A DNA stretch of 64,000 nt from HKCCE3408 sp038530555 (GCA_038530555.1 JBCBCN010000009.1:1-64000); one strand, 5' to 3'; positions 1 to 8,673 are shown, counted from the stretch's first letter. The notes: generated from the sequence alone by a model not told the origin. Numbers and translations: made by a program.

Positions 1-63
1 CTGTCATCATACCCCCGGCTCTGATCACCAAGCAAAGCTCCTCATTTTTGCCGCCTGATGTGA

Positions 64-291
64 GAGCTCGGACCAAAGACCTCTTACGTCCAGACAGACA
101 TTGTTGGCCCTTTCGGACTTGGTGTCGGATCGTTTGCTGCAGCAAATTTCAAGCGGAACCGCGAAGAAGCAGTCGTCCAAGAGACCTGCGCTCAGCTGGT
201 CACTCGTATCTTGAACACACTCGGCGCCAGTCGTATCGTTTGGCTGAAATTTGTCGCAACTCCTATTGTTTGCAGGTGTATTTTAATTTGA
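64..291 (+). other. Unidentified open frame, possible gene remnant
   Basis: A frame without stops runs from just after a TGA (61-63) to a TGA at 289-291. It has no convincing start codon inside the window. Its translation looks protein-like (for example VGPFGLGVGSFAAANF followed by a charged helix-like stretch), but I do not recognise a family. Its stop overlaps the likely TTG start of the secretion ATPase. It could be the 3' end of a decayed gene or chance. Confidence 0.2.
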
Positions 292-2015
292 GTGCCTCGA
301 CAGACGAACGTTCTTTCCGATCCACCTCCGCCTTCCGCCGTTCAGCCCGCGGCACACTCGCCATGGTGTTCCTTTTCTCCATGGCCGTGAACGCGTTGAT
401 GCTGACCGGGCCGATATACATGCTCCAGATCTATGACCGGGTCCTGGGATCGCGGTCTGAGGAGACCCTGCTCGCGCTGTCTCTGCTCGTGGTGTTCCTG
501 TATCTCATGATGGGCATCCTGGATTACCTTCGCGGCCGGGTCGCCGCGCGGGTCGGCGCCCGGATGCAGGACGGTCTAGATCTGCCAGTTTTTCGGGCCT
601 CGCTGGAACAAGCTCGTCGATCTGGCAAACCAGAGGCGGGGCTGGATGATCTGGAGGCGGTCCAGAGACTGATGTCCTCGCCAATTTTTCTGGCTTTGTT
701 CGACATTCCATGGACGCCGCTCTTCCTCGCGGCGATCTTTATCTTTCATCCGTGGCTCGGTTGGCTGGCGGTTTGCGGCGGCGCCGTCCTGATCGTGATC
801 GCATTGGTCAACCAATGGGTGATGCAGGAACCTCTTCGGAAGGCCAGCGGCGCCGCGCGCTCGGCTCAATTGACCGCCTCACAATTGCAGCAGGGCGCGG
901 ACCTGATCCGCAGCCTCGGGATGCAGGCATCGGTGTTTCAACGCTGGCAGACGCGGCGCAGCGAGGCGCTCGGATTGGCTTTGGGGTCAAGCGATGGCGT
1001 CGGCCGCTTTACCACGACCACCAAGACCCTCCGCCTGGCTTTGCAGTCGGCTATGCTCGGCCTGGGCGCCTATTTGGTCTTGCAAGGTCAATTAACGGCG
1101 GGCGCCATGATCGCGGGGTCGATCTTGCTTGGTAGGGCCTTAGCGCCGATCGAACAAACCATCGGACAATGGGCGATGGTGGACCGAGCCCGACAGGGTT
1201 GGCGCGGGGTCAAAGACCTTCTGGAAAATACCCCAACCGAGCCCGTGCGCCTCGCCTTGCCGCGGCCGAAGGCGTTGCTCAACGTCCACCAGTTGAGCGT
1301 TGTTCCCCCTGGCGCTTCGCAGCCCGTGCTGCGCGGCGTCTCCTTTCGCGTGGAACCAGGCGATGCGGTGGGCGTCATCGGCCGGTCCGGCTCCGGCAAG
1401 TCTAGCCTCGCGCGCGCGATCATCGGCTCATGGCTGCCGTCTGGCGGCCAAATCCGCCTCGATGGGGCCAGCTTGGATCAATACGATCCGGACGTTTTGG
1501 GTCGCGTTATCGGCTATCTGCCGCAACAGGTCGGCCTCTTTGATGGCACGATTGGTGAAAACATTTCGCGGCTGGACGCGGATGCTGATCCAGCGGCGAT
1601 TGTGGAGGCTGCAAAACGTGCGGCCGCCCATGACATCATTCTGCGTCAGCCCGACGGCTACGACACGCCAGCCCTTGGCCCTGGCGCGCCGCTCTCTGGT
1701 GGGCAGGTGCAACGCATTGGGCTCGCCCGGGCGCTATACAGTGACCCGGTGCTGCTGGTGCTGGACGAGCCGAACGCCAATCTCGACCAAGAGGGAAGCC
1801 AGGCCCTGAATATGGCTGTCACAGCGCTGACTAAATCGGGCGGCGCAGCCTTGATCATGGCTCATCGTCCGGCTGCGATTGAGGCCTGCAACAAGCTATT
1901 GGTGATCGAAAATGGCCAAGTCCAGGCGTTTGGCCCAAGGGACGAAGTTCTCGCCAAAACTGTCAAGAACAGCGCTGAACTCACCCGCCTGAAGCCCGTG
2001 GGAGAGGCGAAATGA
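288..2015 (+). CDS. Type I secretion system permease/ATPase (PrtD/HlyB-like)
   Basis: Inner-membrane ABC exporter that would energise export of a C-terminal-signal substrate through a T1SS. From the TTG start it has 575 residues, the usual length for the PrtD type without a C39 domain. Several N-terminal membrane helices begin at 'MVFLFSMAVNALMLTGPIYM'. The nucleotide-binding domain shows Walker A GRSGSGKSS (about 365-373), Q-loop LPQQVGLFDG, signature LSGGQVQR (about 469), Walker B LLVLDEP (Asp about 493) and an AHRP switch. The frame stays open back to 48, but the extra 80 residues do not look like the family, so I prefer 288 (GTG 276 and ATG 363 are alternatives). The stop overlaps the adaptor start as ATGA, implying translational coupling. 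Its substrate is probably the RTX protein encoded about 10 kb downstream. Confidence 0.9.
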   Translation: MSASTDERSFRSTSAFRRSARGTLAMVFLFSMAVNALMLTGPIYMLQIYDRVLGSRSEETLLALSLLVVFLYLMMGILDYLRGRVAARVGARMQDGLDLPVFRASLEQARRSGKPEAGLDDLEAVQRLMSSPIFLALFDIPWTPLFLAAIFIFHPWLGWLAVCGGAVLIVIALVNQWVMQEPLRKASGAARSAQLTASQLQQGADLIRSLGMQASVFQRWQTRRSEALGLALGSSDGVGRFTTTTKTLRLALQSAMLGLGAYLVLQGQLTAGAMIAGSILLGRALAPIEQTIGQWAMVDRARQGWRGVKDLLENTPTEPVRLALPRPKALLNVHQLSVVPPGASQPVLRGVSFRVEPGDAVGVIGRSGSGKSSLARAIIGSWLPSGGQIRLDGASLDQYDPDVLGRVIGYLPQQVGLFDGTIGENISRLDADADPAAIVEAAKRAAAHDIILRQPDGYDTPALGPGAPLSGGQVQRIGLARALYSDPVLLVLDEPNANLDQEGSQALNMAVTALTKSGGAALIMAHRPAAIEACNKLLVIENGQVQAFGPRDEVLAKTVKNSAELTRLKPVGEAK

Positions 2016-3310
2016 GCGCGGCACCGCCCTCAGCGCGCCGACCGGTTGTCTTGGGCCTCGTGGCGCTTGTGGTGCTGATCGGAGGTTTTGGCACTTGGGC
2101 GACCCAAACAACGATTGCCGGCGCCGTCGTGGCCAGTGGTACGGTTGAGGTCACGCGTAATCGCCAAGCGATCCAACATCCTGACGGGGGCGTTGTCGCC
2201 GACATTCTGGTCGATGAAGGAACGGTTGTTGAAGCCGACGACACACTTTTGCTGCTGGACGGGGCCGACATTGGCTCCGATCTCGCCGTGGCGCGCGGCC
2301 AATGGTTGGAAACCCGCGCCAGGCGGGCTCGCCTGGAGGCCGAGCGTGACGGCGCGCAGACGCTAGAGTTTGCGGATGAGCTCGGGCAACTCGCGCAAGG
2401 CAATTCTGAGTTCGAAGATATCCTCGCCGGTCAGACCAATCTGTTCCTGGCGAGGCTTGAGACCTTTGAGGGTGAGCGGGAACAACTCAGCCGTCGCACG
2501 CGCCAGATCGCGAGCCAGATTGAAGGACTGACGGCACAACGCGCAGCACTCCTGCGACAACAGTCGCTTATCTCCGAGGATCTCGCGTCACAACGCAATC
2601 TCTTGGCTGAGGGGCTGACGCAGGCCGCTCGGGTGTCGGGGCTGGCGCGCGATGAGGCAGAGCTGGCCGGCGCCATCGCCGAAATCGACGCCAATATTTC
2701 CGTGGCCGAGGGTCAAATTACAGAGGTCGAGATCGCGGCGCTGCAATTGGTCAGTACGCGCCGCGAGGAAGCGATCGCTCAATTGCGCGAAGTGCGCGTT
2801 CGCGAAGACGAACTGCGAGAACGCGTCGCCGCCCTAGAACGTCGTCTCGGCCGGATGGAGCTACGCGCTCCCGTCTCTGGTGTGGTCTATGGCTTGACCG
2901 TCTTGGGGCCACGCTCGGTCATCCGACCGGCAGACCCCGTCATGTTTCTAGTACCCAGCGACCGCCCGCCGGTCATCACCGCGCGGATTGATGCGATCGA
3001 CGTGGACCAGGTCTTTGTCGGCCAAGAGGCGGCTTTGCGGTTCACCGCGTTTGACACCCGGACAACTCCGGAGCTCTTTGGCACCATCTCTCGCGTCTCG
3101 GCGGATGCCTTCGAAGATAATACCACTGGACTGCGATACTATGAGGCTGAGATTGCCCCGGATGAGGGTGAGCTCGGACGATTGGGAGAGCTGGTTCTGC
3201 AGCCCGGCATGCCGGTCGAGGCCTTCATTAAGACCGAGGACCGAACGCCTCTGACCTATTTGTTGCGACCGATTTCCATCTACTTCGAACGCGCGTTTCG
3301 GGAGTTGTAG
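2012..3310 (+). CDS. HlyD-family type I secretion periplasmic adaptor
   Basis: Membrane-fusion protein of 432 residues that links the ABC exporter to an outer-membrane TolC-type channel. One N-terminal membrane helix (about residues 12-28) is followed by a lipoyl/barrel half-motif (VASGTVEVTRNRQAIQHPDG). A long charged coiled-coil hairpin covers about 85-285, rich in Arg, Glu and Gln. The second lipoyl half (RAPVSGVVYGLTV) and a beta-barrel region close the protein. It starts inside the stop codon of the ATPase gene. No TolC-like gene is visible here, so the outer-membrane channel must be elsewhere. Confidence 0.92.
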   Translation: MSAAPPSARRPVVLGLVALVVLIGGFGTWATQTTIAGAVVASGTVEVTRNRQAIQHPDGGVVADILVDEGTVVEADDTLLLLDGADIGSDLAVARGQWLETRARRARLEAERDGAQTLEFADELGQLAQGNSEFEDILAGQTNLFLARLETFEGEREQLSRRTRQIASQIEGLTAQRAALLRQQSLISEDLASQRNLLAEGLTQAARVSGLARDEAELAGAIAEIDANISVAEGQITEVEIAALQLVSTRREEAIAQLREVRVREDELRERVAALERRLGRMELRAPVSGVVYGLTVLGPRSVIRPADPVMFLVPSDRPPVITARIDAIDVDQVFVGQEAALRFTAFDTRTTPELFGTISRVSADAFEDNTTGLRYYEAEIAPDEGELGRLGELVLQPGMPVEAFIKTEDRTPLTYLLRPISIYFERAFREL

Positions 3311-3370
3311 GTCGTGATTTGGAACGCGCTTTCTCGTTGGTGCTTAGCCGCGAAAGTGAAAAGTCGTCGC

Positions 3371-4216
3371 CTATCTCAAGTCCGAATCCAGTATCGCAGC
3401 CATCAATCGATGACCCTGCCCGCCTGATCCTCCAACGCCCGCCCAGTACCGTCTGGCCCGAACAAGCCCTTTCCGCTCCAAAACCCCCTCAAAAGCTCGC
3501 AGTCTGGCTTCAGTAGACAACTGCCAAAGCACTATGACCGGGGCTTTGAGGCCGTAATGCTGGTTCGCATATCCGCCCTTAAACACCCGCTCATAGAGCT
3601 CGAGCGCGCTGGTCCAGCTTTTGCGGGTTTGCGGGCTGGCGATGGGTTCGGTGCCGCGGTCGATCTCGAGCATGAAGGCGCGGAAGCGGCCACCATAGTC
3701 GATGGCGAACAACTGGTCAGGGATGAGCTTTTGGCGGTCGATGGAGATGGCGAGTGTCGCACTGCTGCGGGCCAGGATCTCGTGGCCGAGAATAAAACGA
3801 TAGCCACGATCTCGACAGGCGAGGTCGATACGAGCGGTGAAGCTGGCGGTCTCGTAAATGTGCCACCAAGGACCACCGGGGCGGATCACAGGCTCCGACA
3901 ATCCTGCTTCTCTGAGATGGCGCTGCGCCAGCAAGCCAAGATCGTAGATGTACGGCTTAAACTCAGCGCGTTCCGTGGCACGCTGCTGGGGCGGAAGAAT
4001 GAGGTACCGGGCAGCGCGCAGGGCCTGCAGGCGCCGGAGCGCCGTATCGCGGCAGCGATGCGTGTCGGCCGTCCAAGCGATCAGCTGCTTGGAGCTGAGC
4101 GGCCCATGGCGCTCCAGGTGTTGGAACCAGCGGATATCGCGCGGCAAGGGCGTGATATCGGCGCGCTCTGCAATGGTGTGGAACGTCGCGCGGTCGAGAC
4201 GGTCGGTGTGTTTCAT
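3371..4216 (-). CDS. Replication-relaxation family protein
   Basis: 281 residues resembling the Replic_Relax family found on plasmids and integrative elements. The N-terminal winged-helix part (about 20-75) includes HLERHGPLSSKQLIAW and a typical second helix, and the later part reads like the family's nuclease-like core (DQLFAIDYGGRFRAFMLEIDRGTEPI, with acidic residues DY and EID). Inference: it binds DNA and initiates or relaxes DNA of the mobile element. It ends about 60 bp from the HlyD stop in convergent orientation, so the junction 3311-3370 is a likely edge between secretion cargo and the DNA-processing block. A VirD4-like gene lies upstream on the same strand. Confidence 0.7.
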   Translation of the reverse strand: MKHTDRLDRATFHTIAERADITPLPRDIRWFQHLERHGPLSSKQLIAWTADTHRCRDTALRRLQALRAARYLILPPQQRATERAEFKPYIYDLGLLAQRHLREAGLSEPVIRPGGPWWHIYETASFTARIDLACRDRGYRFILGHEILARSSATLAISIDRQKLIPDQLFAIDYGGRFRAFMLEIDRGTEPIASPQTRKSWTSALELYERVFKGGYANQHYGLKAPVIVLWQLSTEARLRAFEGVLERKGLVRARRYWAGVGGSGGQGHRLMAAILDSDLR

Positions 4217-4346
4217 GGGCGGATAGTGCCGCAGGGCTCCGCTCGATCTCGAAGCTTTTCTCTACCTGAAGCGAGCTTTTTTTCTGGCCGCGCGGCCGCA
4301 TGAATTGCTCCGAGCGACACATGCTGAGCGGTCGGCGCTCATACGT

Positions 4347-4365
4347 GCGCCACTAACTGTGGCGC
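4347..4365. promoter_or_regulatory. Perfect 7-bp hairpin between VirD4-like and replication-relaxation genes
   Basis: Arms GCGCCAC (4347-4353) and GTGGCGC (4359-4365) are separated by a 5-nt loop. The hairpin lies between the stop of the VirD4-like gene and the start of the next minus-strand gene. No T-run follows on either strand, so an operator or mRNA processing site is as likely as a terminator. Confidence 0.35.
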
Positions 4366-4419
4366 CTAGGTCTCAGGCAAGTGACCAGTAGCGGGAACAC
4401 AGGGCATTATCCGCACATC

Positions 4420-6537
4420 CTAAAGCTCACTAGTGGGCTTCAGCGGATCATCACCGAGATGATCGTCAGGACCATCGGCCTCATCTGGCCCCGGTCCATC
4501 CTCTGGATCATCCTCACTCTTGCCATCGCCAGTCGACGGCCCCGCTGGCGTCTCCCATTTCGACGCGTACGTCTCGCGACTGTGCTCGCGAATGCGCTGC
4601 AGCTCCTCCTTGCTCGCTCGTGGCCGCTTCTCCAGCACAAAGAACGGGAAGGACAGCGGTACGGCACGGGTGGTCACCCCGCGGATCGCCGTCGCAAAGG
4701 TACCCTTGGGCATCTGGCTGATGGCTGCTGCATCGCCACTCATCACCCCAGCCAGCGTCCGGGCATCACGCTGCGAGACACCGCCGGCCAGTTTGATCGA
4801 AGTATTGGCTTCAAAGGCTTCCTGCAGCCCCGGCCCGAGCTGCCCGAGATATTGGTGCGCCATGGCCATGCCGACTTTGTATTTGCGGGCTTGGCTGAGG
4901 ATCACTCCGAGGTTCTGGTCGAAGTAGTCCTGGGCTTCGTCGACGTAGACATGTGCCGGCACACGCTGCGGTTCCGGCAGGGTAGCGCGCTCTTGGGCGG
5001 CCTGGGCGATCAACGCCACGAAGAAGCGCCCAAAGACCTGCGTGCCTTGTTCCTTGAGGAGCGACTTGGCGGTGTTGATCAGGATCAGCTTGCCGGCATT
5101 GAGCTCACTGAACATGTCGAACTTAGTCTCAGGGTTCGAGAACATCCGCTCGAAAGTTTGGTTCTCCAGGATGCCGTAGAGGCGGCGCAGCACTTGTGTC
5201 TTGGTCGTCGCGAACTCTTTGCCGTCGAACTCGGTCGCGAAGAAGCGCCGGGCGGTGCCGTCGAGCTGAGCGATCTCCTGGGCAAAGCGGGCAGTGCCGT
5301 CCGGTTCAAGCAGATCCCGCAGGGTATGGATGGTGGCGCCCTCGATATGGAACATCAACCGCGTCACGTAGCGGAAGACCACCGATTGCTTGGCCGTCAT
5401 GCCGGAGCCTAGGAGCGAGCCCAGCACGAAGTCGTAGAGCTCGATGATCGAGTTGCTCAGCCGCTCCTGCTCCAAGGCGTCATAACCCGCCAAACGCTCT
5501 TGGCCGACGGAGAAGAGGTTGAGGCTGACCGGCCAGGCGATGTCTTCGGGATCGATCAGCACGATCCTCTCGGGCGGCAAATCGGCATGACGCAGGATCG
5601 TGTTGATCAGATCGCCTTGGCTGTCGATCACCACGGCGGAGCGTTCGCCCTGAGCGATGGCCGGCAGATCCTGCGCGATGAAGTATTGCAAGGTCTGGGT
5701 TTTGCCGTGACCAGACCCGGCCACCATGTGGAGATGCTCGAAGCGGCGGTCGTCGGGGATCGCAAACGGTGTGCGGAAGCGGAAGGCCTCGAGGAGCGGT
5801 GTGCCGCGCAAATAGGCGTGCAGCAGATCATCGCCTTTGTAGTCGCGAGGGAAGACCGGTTGGCCGGAGCGGCTGGTGGCCTGGAGGTTGGCATCGAGCT
5901 GGGCGCGCAGTGGGCCAAACAGCGCGTAGGGCGTGTCAGCATAGTACGGCGCGACAACGGCCTCCACGGCGCTGCCGAGGGGATCCAGAAACTGGGTCAG
6001 CTCGACCAACACATCGCCAGCCAAGGGCGGTGCGGCGCGGGCCAGCGGGGCGAGGCTCTGGGAGATCAGATCGAGGGCCTCGAGCGCCATGCCCTGGTCG
6101 TGGCGCAACTGGCCAATGCGGGCCAACTGATCGCGGTAGCGGCCGCCTTCGAGGCTGTTGCAGAGCGCCGGCGGCGGCGGAATGTCCGGGCTCAGACCCT
6201 CCGCTTCGTAGAGCGTGCGGCCGAGATCCAGTAGCTGACGGTGCAGTACGGTCGGGATCTCAGTGGGCCAGTGGGCGGCAAGGGCTGCTTCGATCTCGCG
6301 ATCAGTTAGTGTCACCCGCCCGGCGCGGGCGTGTTGGTAGAGGGCATCGGTCTCTTGCCGGGCGATGGCTTCGGCCCGGGCTGGGCTGTCGCGCCAGAGG
6401 CGGTAGCCGATATAGGCCGGGATACCGACGAGGGCGATCGGGGTGAGCACGATCGCGAGCAGCAAGATGGTGCCGACAATCAGCGACCAGATGATGACCA
6501 CACCGGTCAGGCTCTCGCCGGCGGAACGACCGGCCAT
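4420..6537 (-). CDS. VirD4/TraG-like type IV coupling ATPase (TraM-recognition type)
   Basis: 705-residue membrane-anchored DNA-translocating ATPase, the expected coupling protein of a conjugative or mobilizable element. Two N-terminal membrane helices span about residues 12-48. Walker A is AGSGHGKT (about 273-280), the following strand VVIDSQGDL is typical of VirD4/FtsK-like pumps, and Walker B is HVYVDEAQDYF in the C-terminal half. The acidic Pro-rich tail is probably disordered. Its ATG overlaps the stop of the 119-residue gene upstream as TGATG, so the two are translationally coupled. No other T4SS genes are in the window, so the element is probably mobilizable, or its mating-pair genes lie elsewhere. 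Confidence 0.82.
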   Translation of the reverse strand: MAGRSAGESLTGVVIIWSLIVGTILLLAIVLTPIALVGIPAYIGYRLWRDSPARAEAIARQETDALYQHARAGRVTLTDREIEAALAAHWPTEIPTVLHRQLLDLGRTLYEAEGLSPDIPPPPALCNSLEGGRYRDQLARIGQLRHDQGMALEALDLISQSLAPLARAAPPLAGDVLVELTQFLDPLGSAVEAVVAPYYADTPYALFGPLRAQLDANLQATSRSGQPVFPRDYKGDDLLHAYLRGTPLLEAFRFRTPFAIPDDRRFEHLHMVAGSGHGKTQTLQYFIAQDLPAIAQGERSAVVIDSQGDLINTILRHADLPPERIVLIDPEDIAWPVSLNLFSVGQERLAGYDALEQERLSNSIIELYDFVLGSLLGSGMTAKQSVVFRYVTRLMFHIEGATIHTLRDLLEPDGTARFAQEIAQLDGTARRFFATEFDGKEFATTKTQVLRRLYGILENQTFERMFSNPETKFDMFSELNAGKLILINTAKSLLKEQGTQVFGRFFVALIAQAAQERATLPEPQRVPAHVYVDEAQDYFDQNLGVILSQARKYKVGMAMAHQYLGQLGPGLQEAFEANTSIKLAGGVSQRDARTLAGVMSGDAAAISQMPKGTFATAIRGVTTRAVPLSFPFFVLEKRPRASKEELQRIREHSRETYASKWETPAGPSTGDGKSEDDPEDGPGPDEADGPDDHLGDDPLKPTSEL

Positions 6538-6896
6538 CAGAACTCGACCACGGTACGTTCACCGATCTCCGCATTGTCGCCGATCCACAGCTTGACCTGC
6601 GCGAGGGCGGCCAGTACTTCGTCCTCGTAGATCTTGGCCGCGCTCGGCGTGGCACACAGAAACAGATCCGGCGCGGCGCCGAGCAGATGTTCCAGCCGCA
6701 ATTCAAACTTCTCATCGCGATCATCAATGCGGGCCGTGGCCGGACGGCGGTTGAGGAGCAGGGTCGGGGCCAGTTTGCGCTCCCGGATCACCTGCAGCTC
6801 TTCGTGGCTAAAAAATACGTCCAACCGGACTTGGTAATACGTGGTCTTAAAGATCCAGCCCCGACGCACGGCTTCATGAGTGAGGGAGACTCTCAT
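6537..6896 (-). CDS. Small conserved-looking protein coupled to VirD4-like gene
   Basis: 119 residues from the internal ATG at 6896 (an upstream ATG at 6923 is possible but less protein-like). I do not recognise the family. It is soluble, mixed alpha/beta, with an ELQVIRERKLAPTLLL segment and a C-terminal acidic end. The stop/start overlap TGATG with the coupling ATPase implies a joint role in DNA transfer. Its start codon lies inside an 11-bp inverted repeat (6862-6916) that could mask translation. Confidence 0.6.
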   Translation of the reverse strand: MRVSLTHEAVRRGWIFKTTYYQVRLDVFFSHEELQVIRERKLAPTLLLNRRPATARIDDRDEKFELRLEHLLGAAPDLFLCATPSAAKIYEDEVLAALAQVKLWIGDNAEIGERTVVEF

Positions 6897-6916
6897 CCCG
6901 GGCACCGTGCGTCGGC
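6862..6916. promoter_or_regulatory. 11-bp perfect inverted repeat around a start codon
   Basis: CCGACGCACGG (6862-6872) and CCGTGCGTCGG (6906-6916) form a perfect palindrome with a 33-nt centre. The centre holds a second nested pair (ATGAG/CTCAT) and the ATG of the 119-residue minus-strand gene. It is either a protein operator or an mRNA hairpin that sequesters the initiation region. Confidence 0.5.
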
Positions 6917-7053
6917 TGGCCAAAAAGGGCGGAATGGCTTTTTGGGTTCTGCCGTATGGGGCATCGGCAGCCTATCTCGACCGAGAGGGAGAGATGTCAC
7001 GCAGCTTGGGGGTCGAATTGCGCGCCGGTATGTTGCGCTATGGGCGCCCTGCC

Positions 7054-7099
7054 ACCCCCATACCCGACCCCCATAGAGGTTGGGGGCCTGTATGGGGGT
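7054..7099. repeat. Nested 10-bp inverted repeat, possible terminator or transfer-related site
   Basis: Outer arms ACCCCCATAC (7054-7063) and GTATGGGGGT (7090-7099) are perfect. An inner pair CCCCCA/TGGGGG (7068-7073, 7081-7086) is nested in the loop. It lies just 3' of the repeat-bearing membrane protein gene on the minus strand. No T-run follows, so intrinsic termination is uncertain. Nested palindromes next to relaxase and coupling genes are also seen at transfer origins, but no nick motif was recognised. Confidence 0.4.
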
Positions 7100-7125
7100 T
7101 GCGTGTGGGCTAAATAGCCCCGGCA

Positions 7126-8064
7126 TCAGGCTTTGGCCGCTTGTTCGTCGACGTAAAGCTGGGCGCTCTCGCGGTCCTGAAAATACTGGCCGTTGACGCG
7201 GAAAAGGCTGCCGTCACGCTGGATGAAGAGCGGTTTAGCCTCGGGGTCGAGATCCGCGCGCAGCTGCTCGCCATCGATGAAGTTTTTGGCAGCTTCGATG
7301 CTATCGAAGGTCTCGCCCTCGACAAGGTAGCCATGTTCCGTGCGGTTGATCGACATGCCGCGGTAGTCTTGGCGGTCGCCGTTGGCCATTGGTCGGGCTA
7401 AGGTCTCGCGTTGCTGATCACTGAAGGCTTGGGCATTCTCGAGCTTTAAGAAGTTTTTCCCAGCCACCCAGTATTGCCCGCCGCGCTTCTCGATGGCCTG
7501 GTCGAGTGTGAAATCGATGTGGTCTTTGGCGGCATTCAGGGACCGGAACGTGTCGCCAGCCGCACTATAGCCTTGCGCTGACAGTTTGATCTGCTCGCCC
7601 CGGTGAGACCACTCGGTCTCTATCGGCGTAGGGTCTGCCTGTGCGACTGCCGTTCCAGTGGCCTGGCCGTTAGTCGGGTTACCATATCCAGCCCCGGCTG
7701 AAGCTGCTGCCTTGTCCTCTGGCGCCGACCGCTCGGCATAGGTCTGCGGCGCTCTTTGACTGGCCAGCGACCGTTTGGAAATCTCGAACTGTTCGCGCGC
7801 GATGGCCAGGCTTTGATACGCGTAGTCGGCGCTGTCGACGGCCGCTTTGCCCATTTGGATGTGCACCAAGAGCCACATCGACGCGAGGCAAAAAGCGATG
7901 CCGGGTAGCGCCACAATGAGACCAGGTGTGCCAAACCCACGAGACGCCGTTCCGACCATAATAAAGGTGGCGATCACACCTAGCCCAAGCATCAGCCAAG
8001 CAATGAATTCAAAGAGCCCCTGCACACTACGCGCGAAGCCGTAATTAGATGTTTTCAAATTCAT
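7126..8064 (-). CDS. Two-helix membrane protein with four degenerate C-terminal repeats
   Basis: 312 residues from ATG 8064, chosen because GAGGG precedes it at SD distance; the longer frame to 8310 runs into the opposing H-NS gene. Two hydrophobic segments (about 18-40 and 46-68) are followed by a helical charged stretch and a low-complexity Ala/Gly linker. Four related modules then follow with the pattern G-Y/F-x-V/A-x-G-x-x-F-x-S/D-x-E/R-x-A-x-x-F/Y-I/V, for example HGYLVEGETFDSIEAAKNFI and LFRVNGQYFQDRESAQLYV. I do not recognise the module. Each resembles a small strand-strand-helix unit of about 40 residues, which suggests a ligand- or DNA-contacting array on the membrane. Confidence 0.65.
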   Translation of the reverse strand: MNLKTSNYGFARSVQGLFEFIAWLMLGLGVIATFIMVGTASRGFGTPGLIVALPGIAFCLASMWLLVHIQMGKAAVDSADYAYQSLAIAREQFEISKRSLASQRAPQTYAERSAPEDKAAASAGAGYGNPTNGQATGTAVAQADPTPIETEWSHRGEQIKLSAQGYSAAGDTFRSLNAAKDHIDFTLDQAIEKRGGQYWVAGKNFLKLENAQAFSDQQRETLARPMANGDRQDYRGMSINRTEHGYLVEGETFDSIEAAKNFIDGEQLRADLDPEAKPLFIQRDGSLFRVNGQYFQDRESAQLYVDEQAAKA

Positions 8065-8243
8065 CGTTACCCTCACAGTATTTGTTTTAATCAATGAATG
8101 TGAGGCTGCCCGGGCGAAGGACATTGTGTCAACGGACATATCGGCGCGCCAACGTAAGCTGGCGTAGCGTATCCATGCTGTCGCTTTGCAATTCGCATCG
8201 CCAGGACATACACACCGGCCACACAGTGTAGGGGAGCACCACC

Positions 8244-8618
8244 ATGGCGAAGAAACCGGCCGCGAAAAAGAAACCCAGCCCAAAGCAGGTCGATCTGAGC
8301 AAGCTGACACTGGCAGAGCTGCAGACGCTCAGAAGTGACGTGGACGCGGCCCTAGCGGCGCAGGAGCAATCGGCCCGCGCAAACGCCCTCAAGGAGGTTG
8401 AAGCGGCGGCCAAAGCGCATGGCTTCGCACTAACTGATCTCACCGGTGGTACAAAGCCCAAGCCCCGCGCCAAGCGCAAAGCCCCGGCGCCCGCAGCGCC
8501 GAAATATCAACACCCCGAGAATGCCAGCCTGACCTGGTCTGGCCGCGGCCGGCAGCCCCGCTGGTTCAAAGAGGCCGTCGATGGCGGCGCTTCGCCAGAT
8601 CAGTTCCTTATCAAGTAA
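8244..8618 (+). CDS. H-NS histone family DNA-binding protein
   Basis: 124-residue nucleoid-associated protein. The Lys/Ala-rich start leads into an oligomerisation helix (LSKLTLAELQTLRSDVDAAL), a basic linker, and the C-terminal H-NS DNA-binding motif YQHPENASLTWSGRGRQPRW, where the WSGRGRQPRWF core is diagnostic. AGGGGAG precedes the ATG. H-NS proteins silence AT-rich acquired DNA, and this copy sits next to the AT-richer RTX operon, so it may control it (inference). It is divergent from the membrane-repeat gene, with 179 bp between the starts that should hold both promoters. Confidence 0.9.
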   Translation: MAKKPAAKKKPSPKQVDLSKLTLAELQTLRSDVDAALAAQEQSARANALKEVEAAAKAHGFALTDLTGGTKPKPRAKRKAPAPAAPKYQHPENASLTWSGRGRQPRWFKEAVDGGASPDQFLIK

Positions 8619-8621
8619 ACA

Positions 8622-8654
8622 CCAAAACACCGCCCGTTGGCGGCGGTGTTTTGG
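8622..8654. terminator. Strong hairpin between convergent genes
   Basis: A perfect 13-bp stem (8622-8634 and 8642-8654) with a 7-nt loop starts three bases after the H-NS stop. The stem ends are A/T-rich, so it can act as an intrinsic-type terminator in both directions, serving H-NS and the convergent RuvC-like gene. Confidence 0.75.
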
Positions 8655-8673
8655 ACATGCTTCGACTCGGGAG

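Noticed and set aside
48..287. N-terminal extension of the T1SS ATPase
   Set aside because: Cys/Arg-rich and unlike the family; starting at 288 gives the normal length.
8065..8310. N-terminal extension of the repeat-bearing membrane protein
   Set aside because: Overlaps the divergent H-NS gene and its promoter; a good Shine-Dalgarno precedes the ATG at 8064.
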